From positions 1 to 6,384 of the forward strand of contig JAIRZS010000300.1 of the NCBI GenBank assembly GCA_031267115.1: a stretch of DNA of 6,384 bases, read 5' to 3'. The stretch is from Treponema sp. Its GTDB lineage: Bacteria; Spirochaetota; Spirochaetia; Treponematales; Breznakiellaceae. The position numbers and the translations under genes are program-made. Below are positions 5,270-6,384 of the stretch, piece by piece; the stretch's first letter is position 1, and every line of letters begins with the position of its first letter. A model generated the notes under the pieces. That model saw nothing but the letters and a program-made list of their open reading frames with translations. It had not been told where the DNA came from and searched no databases.

Positions 5270-6247
5270 CTAGTTCCCCCCGGCCGAAGGGGGCGCGGAA
5301 GGCGCGGCGGACTTCGGCTTTCCCTTTATTGGCGACAGTTCCAGTATCTTCGCCTCAAGTTCCGCGAGCTGGCTTGAAATGCGGGCGTCAACTTCGCCAA
5401 AGTCCGTTTCAATAACACAGCCGCCGGGATCAACCGAGGAATCCTCCACTATCTGCACATCCTTGGCGCCTTCCATCATCTGGATAAAAGTTTTGCTGTG
5501 TTCGGTTGTGAGCCTCAGATCGGCGATATTCACCCGGATCATGATAACGCCCCTTGCCTTGACCTTCTTCAGGGCCTGCGCGATATTCTGGAGTACCACG
5601 GCCTTCTGGCTTTCGGAGATGGTCTTGATCACTTTCCGGGAAATCAGCAGGGCAAGATCGACAATCTGCTGCTCGGTGTCCGCGAGAATCTCCGTCCGCA
5701 AATTCTGGGCGCGTTCAAGGATCACCTGGACGCGCTCAATAAGCCGCCCTACCTCGGCTTTCCCTTCCGCGTAGCCTTCTTCGCGGCCGGCCTCCCTGCC
5801 CGCGTCTTCCGCTTCCTGCCGCTTCTGCTCAAATTCCGCCAGGGCCCCCGCCTCAACCTCCGAGGCTTTTTTCTCCGCTTCGGCAACGATTGCCGCGGCG
5901 TCTTCTTCGGCCCGGCGCTTTTTCTCATCCCCTTCGGCGCCCTTCCGGGCAAGCTCCCGGCCGGCCTTTTCGCCGGCATCCCTGACAATACGTTCGGCTT
6001 CGGCTTTGGACGCGGAGATCATCGTCTCTTTTTCTATTTCCCACTGGACCCTGAACTCTTCCGCTTCCCGGCGTATATCCTCCACAGTGGGCCCGGTGTA
6101 CACTTCCTCCTCTTTGATGCGATCGTCCTGGAATTCCGCGCCGGAAGGGGGAAAGAGATGCGCAAGTTCAAAGTTTTCCGGCGCCTGAAGCACTACCTTT
6201 TCGTTTAGCTGAGTAAGCTCTCCCGGCCTGAATACCGCTTTTGCCAT
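5270..6247 (-). CDS. fliH: Flagellar export ATPase regulator FliH
   Basis: A 325-residue protein, longer than enterobacterial FliH (about 235). Order: an N-terminal region of about 50 residues, a long Glu/Lys/Ala-rich coiled coil (about 54-148), a glycine-repeat helix GREAGREEGYAEG at 150-162 with Gly every fourth residue, and a C-terminal FliH/YscL domain (about 165-305) with VDPGGCVIETDFGEVDARIS at 272-291. A Pro/Ser/Ala-rich tail closes the protein. FliH forms a dimeric peripheral stalk that binds the FliI N-terminus, restrains its ATPase and tethers it to the C-ring. The tryptophans near the N-terminus that Salmonella FliH uses for docking are absent here; the only Trp is residue 69, so docking may differ. 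The start ATG at 6247 has GAGG four bases upstream. The stop abuts the fliI start. An upstream fliG would be expected in treponemes, but the 137 bases seen contain only palindromes. Confidence 0.93.
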   Translation of the reverse strand: MAKAVFRPGELTQLNEKVVLQAPENFELAHLFPPSGAEFQDDRIKEEEVYTGPTVEDIRREAEEFRVQWEIEKETMISASKAEAERIVRDAGEKAGRELARKGAEGDEKKRRAEEDAAAIVAEAEKKASEVEAGALAEFEQKRQEAEDAGREAGREEGYAEGKAEVGRLIERVQVILERAQNLRTEILADTEQQIVDLALLISRKVIKTISESQKAVVLQNIAQALKKVKARGVIMIRVNIADLRLTTEHSKTFIQMMEGAKDVQIVEDSSVDPGGCVIETDFGEVDARISSQLAELEAKILELSPIKGKPKSAAPSAPPSAGGN

Positions 6248-6251
6248 AGAA

Positions 6252-6255
6252 CCTC
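6252..6255 (-). promoter_or_regulatory. Ribosome binding site of fliH
   Basis: GAGG within GGGATGAGG lies four bases before the ATG at 6245-6247 and supports that start. The palindrome at 6269-6292 ends 13 bases upstream, so it need not cover the site. Confidence 0.55.
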
Positions 6256-6268
6256 ATCCCGAATAAAC

Positions 6269-6316
6269 TACCTCGCCCTGAAGGGCGAGGTATCAGATTT
6301 TTCTTCGAAAAATCTG
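6269..6316. repeat. Two adjacent perfect hairpins upstream of fliH
   Basis: TACCTCGCCC (6269-6278) pairs with GGGCGAGGTA (6283-6292) across a TGAA loop. One base further on, CAGATTTTTC (6294-6303) pairs with GAAAAATCTG (6307-6316) across TTC. Both are perfect 10-bp stems with tiny loops. Neither has a T-tail in the direction of fliH, so they may be processing or stability elements, or parts of an inserted repeat. Confidence 0.65.
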
Positions 6317-6328
6317 TCGTTGGATAGG

Positions 6329-6381
6329 AAATTGCGGACCAGAGGTCCGACAATACTGCGCGGTTTCATACCCCGCAATTT
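6329..6381. repeat. Overlapping inverted repeats with mutually exclusive pairings, upstream of fliH
   Basis: AAATTGCGG (6329-6337) and CCGCAATTT (6373-6381) are perfect 9-bp complements. A second stem, CGGACC (6335-6340) with GGTCCG (6344-6349), loop AGA, uses bases 6335-6337 of the first, so both cannot be complete at once. The sequence may continue beyond the window edge. It could be a regulatory switch or simply part of a repeat unit. Confidence 0.5.
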
Positions 6382-6384
6382 ATG

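Overview
The window looks like spirochaete DNA, most likely from a Treponema-like bacterium with a GC content near 50% (termite-gut or rumen treponemes are a reasonable guess). The evidence is the order and protein style of a flagellar export block, fliH-fliI-fliJ, whose members abut or overlap and match the treponemal arrangement. The organism is inferred from gene content only; no rRNA or other marker is present.

Layout. Positions 1-159 (+) hold the 3' end of a D-alanyl-D-alanine carboxypeptidase gene (PBP5/6 family) that begins outside the window. Positions 160-320 are a convergent intergenic region full of inverted repeats, including a possible three-way junction. Everything else reads on the minus strand, so in transcription order it runs from right to left: a palindrome-rich leader (6248-6384), fliH (6247-5270), fliI (5269-3893), fliJ (3896-3435), a 513-base intergenic region, a methyl-accepting chemotaxis protein (2921-864), a 20-codon ORF (782-720), and a PilZ-domain gene (704-321).

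The 513-base gap between fliJ and the chemoreceptor gene holds three things: a GC-rich, strongly folded block of about 125 bp that resembles an interspersed repeat, a tandem 10-bp repeat, and a weak sigma70-like promoter with a long leader that probably serves the chemoreceptor gene.

How the genes work together. FliH, FliI and FliJ form the soluble ATPase complex that feeds substrates to the flagellar type III export gate; in spirochaetes this builds the periplasmic flagella. The chemoreceptor would pass sensory input through CheA/CheW to the flagellar motors. The PilZ protein is a candidate c-di-GMP effector, probably cotranscribed with the chemoreceptor.

The points most worth a second look are: (a) an in-frame TAA that separates a 20-codon ORF with an excellent ribosome binding site from the TTG-started pilZ, which may be a nonsense mutation or a coupled leader peptide; (b) the structured repeat block between fliJ and the chemoreceptor gene; (c) the three-way-junction inverted repeat after pilZ; and (d) the palindromes directly upstream of fliH, where fliG would normally adjoin. 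No CRISPR array, tRNA, rRNA, transposase or clearly new enzyme system is visible.
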